Below, one piece after another: positions 4,202 to 5,737 of a stretch of DNA of 5,737 bases. The notes under the pieces were generated by a model. It saw nothing but the letters and a program-made list of their open reading frames with translations, was not told where the DNA came from and made no database searches. Location: the NCBI GenBank assembly GCA_002400365.1, contig DHFK01000053.1:13182-18918 (forward strand), given 5' to 3'. The stretch comes from Anaerolineales bacterium UBA4826 (lineage in GTDB: Bacteria > Chloroflexota > Anaerolineae > UBA4142). A program made the translations under genes and the position numbers. Numbering within the stretch: the first letter of the stretch is position 1; the number at the start of each line of letters is the position of its first letter.

Positions 4202-5737
4202 GTGTCTTCTTCTGCTCAACCACCGTGCCGCTAGAATTCCAATCCCCCCCAATTCAATCACCGCAACGACCCAGCCCACGCGCTCTGGTCGCCACGTGGA
4301 CGATGACCACGCGAGCGTTCGCGCCGCGCACGCGTCCACGCGCGCCTCTTCCGCGCCGGCGCGGTACGTCACGCGGCTAAACGACAACGCCGACTGCCAG
4401 CCGCGCTGCGCGAATCTGAACAGCGCGCGCTTGAGTTGCGCTTCATCATCGTTCGCCGACGCGCTTGCCAGCGGCGTCAGATTCTTGGAAATCTCATTGA
4501 CCGCCGCCGTGAACTCGGCGCACGCGGGAGAGAGATCAACCGCTTCCCGATAACTGGTCGCGCGCGTAAAGAACTCGTCGCTTTCGCTCCATTCAATCTG
4601 ACTGGGCGAGAGCGCCGCGCGTACCAGCGCCCACTCCGCGCGGTCGGGCAGCGTCTGAGCCAGCGCGGCGAGCGCGGCATCCCGCGCCGCGCGATTCTCA
4701 AAAGTAATTTCGAGGCTGAGGACGATGTTCGCGCCATCAGCCGCCATATTCGCATCCGCGCCCGCTGCGCGCAGCGACGCGACGACTCCACTGACCGCGT
4801 TTTGCAGTTCGTCGGACGCGCCCAACGGCATGAGCGTGAATGACAGCGCGCGCGCTTGGGCTGTCGTGGTGACTTGGGCGCGCGTCACGTAGAACAGGGG
4901 CGGATTGAACGCCGCCATGAATTTGTCGCCGAGCGCGGCGCGCGCTTTGGGAATCGCCGCCGCCGCATCGTCCTGCTCGAGCAGCGCGCGCGCCCACGCG
5001 AGGTTCAGCGCGCGCCGCTGCGCGGCGGCGTACTCCGGCTTGAAGAGCGGTCCCACGCCGCCGGGCGCGCGCGCGCTCGCTTTGTCATAGTACGTCAACG
5101 CGTCGGCGAACGCGCCGCGGGTCTGCGCGTCGAGTCCCAGGTAGAAATAGTCTTCTGCGAGTTGTTTGCGCGCGGTCGCATCCGCGGGCGCGAGCGCTTC
5201 CCATTGCACCACGGCGAGTTGGACGTACGCGGCTTGGCGCGGACCGCTCGCGGGACCCGCGCGGGATTCGTACAGCGCGCCGAGCGCCTGACGCGCGGCG
5301 CGCTGGTTCGGGTCGAGACGTACGGCGGTTTCGAGTTCGGCGATGGCTTGCATGTAAAAACTGTCGCGGCGCGGCGAGTCCAGGGACGCGAGTTGCCGCA
5401 GCAGATTGCCGAACGCGGCGCGTCCGTTCGCGTCGTTTGGATTTTGCAGCGTGGCGCGGCGTTTGACATTCAGATCGTCCCAGACCGATGGACGCAGGAT
5501 CGTCAGCGCCGGGTTCGCCGCCGGTTCTTTGCCGGTAAGACGCCAGGTGAGACTCTGGCCGTCGAACTCGGGATTCGGCGGATCGTACGCGACGATTTGC
5601 TCGAGCGTCGTCACATTCGGGAAATTTAGGGTGAGCCGCGCGCTGCCGATGCTCCCTTTCCAAGCCGTCGCGGGCAACAACCCATAGGCAAAGCGCGGCA
5701 GCGCGCCTTCGCCCAGGTCTTGCTGAAAATCATAGCG
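4181..5737 (-). CDS. TPR-containing single-pass membrane protein with large ectodomain (5' partial)
   Basis: The frame is open to the right edge, so the start and any signal peptide lie beyond 5737; 518 residues are visible. Residues 1-90 (opening RYDFQQDLGEGALPRFAYG) look like a beta-sandwich, with alternating strands around WKGSIGSARLTLNFP and the motif SLTWRLTGKEPAANPAL. Residues 105-265 are alpha-helical with TPR-like pairs, for example DSFYMQAIAELETAVRLDPN and GAFADALTYYDKASARAPGG. A second mixed alpha/beta region follows (290-375), then helices around 380-465. A 21-residue hydrophobic segment, VGWVVAVIELGGIGILAARWL (487-507, encoded by 4217-4279), precedes SRRRH. By the positive-inside rule the C-terminus is cytoplasmic and the bulk is outside. 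The last six residues come from the inverted repeat at the gene end. I do not recognise a named family. A cell-surface scaffold or binding role is inferred from architecture only. The gene is convergent with the methyltransferase, 32 nt apart. Confidence 0.75.
   Translation of the reverse strand, partial: RYDFQQDLGEGALPRFAYGLLPATAWKGSIGSARLTLNFPNVTTLEQIVAYDPPNPEFDGQSLTWRLTGKEPAANPALTILRPSVWDDLNVKRRATLQNPNDANGRAAFGNLLRQLASLDSPRRDSFYMQAIAELETAVRLDPNQRAARQALGALYESRAGPASGPRQAAYVQLAVVQWEALAPADATARKQLAEDYFYLGLDAQTRGAFADALTYYDKASARAPGGVGPLFKPEYAAAQRRALNLAWARALLEQDDAAAAIPKARAALGDKFMAAFNPPLFYVTRAQVTTTAQARALSFTLMPLGASDELQNAVSGVVASLRAAGADANMAADGANIVLSLEITFENRAARDAALAALAQTLPDRAEWALVRAALSPSQIEWSESDEFFTRATSYREAVDLSPACAEFTAAVNEISKNLTPLASASANDDEAQLKRALFRFAQRGWQSALSFSRVTYRAGAEEARVDACAARTLAWSSSTWRPERVGWVVAVIELGGIGILAARWLSRRRHGDGVTR

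Noticed and set aside
4856..5629. 257-codon plus-strand open frame opposite the membrane protein gene
   Set aside because: It is arginine- and glycine-rich with no motif. Long antisense frames are common in GC-rich DNA, and the minus-strand frame shows coherent domains.
5678..5680. TTG at 5680 as the start of the minus-strand gene
   Set aside because: The same frame remains open to 5737 and encodes a strand-like segment (RYDFQQDLGEGALPRFAYG) continuous with the beta domain, so the gene is cut by the window edge.

Overview
This is a GC-rich window (dense in CGCG and GCGC tetramers) from a bacterial chromosome. It holds four co-directional plus-strand genes followed by one convergent minus-strand gene that runs off the right edge. 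The gene content, the short-period pyrimidine/purine repeats between and inside genes, and the TPR membrane protein together suggest an uncultured Chloroflexota (Anaerolineae-like) bacterium. That assignment is inference from style and gene families; no rRNA or marker phylogeny is available here.

Layout. Positions 1-113 are a leader that may carry the last codons of an upstream gene. Positions 114-1379 encode a LarA-family nickel-pincer-dependent 2-hydroxyacid racemase/epimerase with all checked cofactor and catalytic residues. Three bases later, 1383-1937 encodes a small DUF4269-type protein with a nucleotidyltransferase-like GT...DLD motif. It overlaps by ATGA the gene at 1934-2851, a diacylglycerol/lipid kinase of the YegS/DagK type. 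After a 55-nt gap holding a degenerate octamer repeat, 2907-4148 encodes an RlmI-like 23S rRNA m5C methyltransferase. Convergent to it, 4181-5737 encodes the C-terminal 518 residues of a TPR-containing single-pass membrane protein whose start lies outside the window.

How the genes fit together. The first three genes are packed like one transcript (3-nt gap, then 4-nt overlap), with a possible secondary promoter (perfect TATAAT) inside the end of the larA-like gene. No shared pathway is evident: a hydroxyacid racemase, a predicted nucleotidyltransferase, a lipid kinase and an rRNA methylase look like a loose housekeeping cluster. The LarA cofactor synthesis genes (larB, larC, larE) are not in the window.

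Most notable observations. An imperfect palindromic element sits in frame inside the methyltransferase gene, encoding an extra loop of about 20 residues just before SAM motif I. A perfect 19-bp inverted repeat built of 8-nt units lies across the convergent gene ends and supplies the last six residues of the membrane protein. I found no CRISPR array, tRNA, rRNA, insertion sequence or clearly novel multi-gene system.
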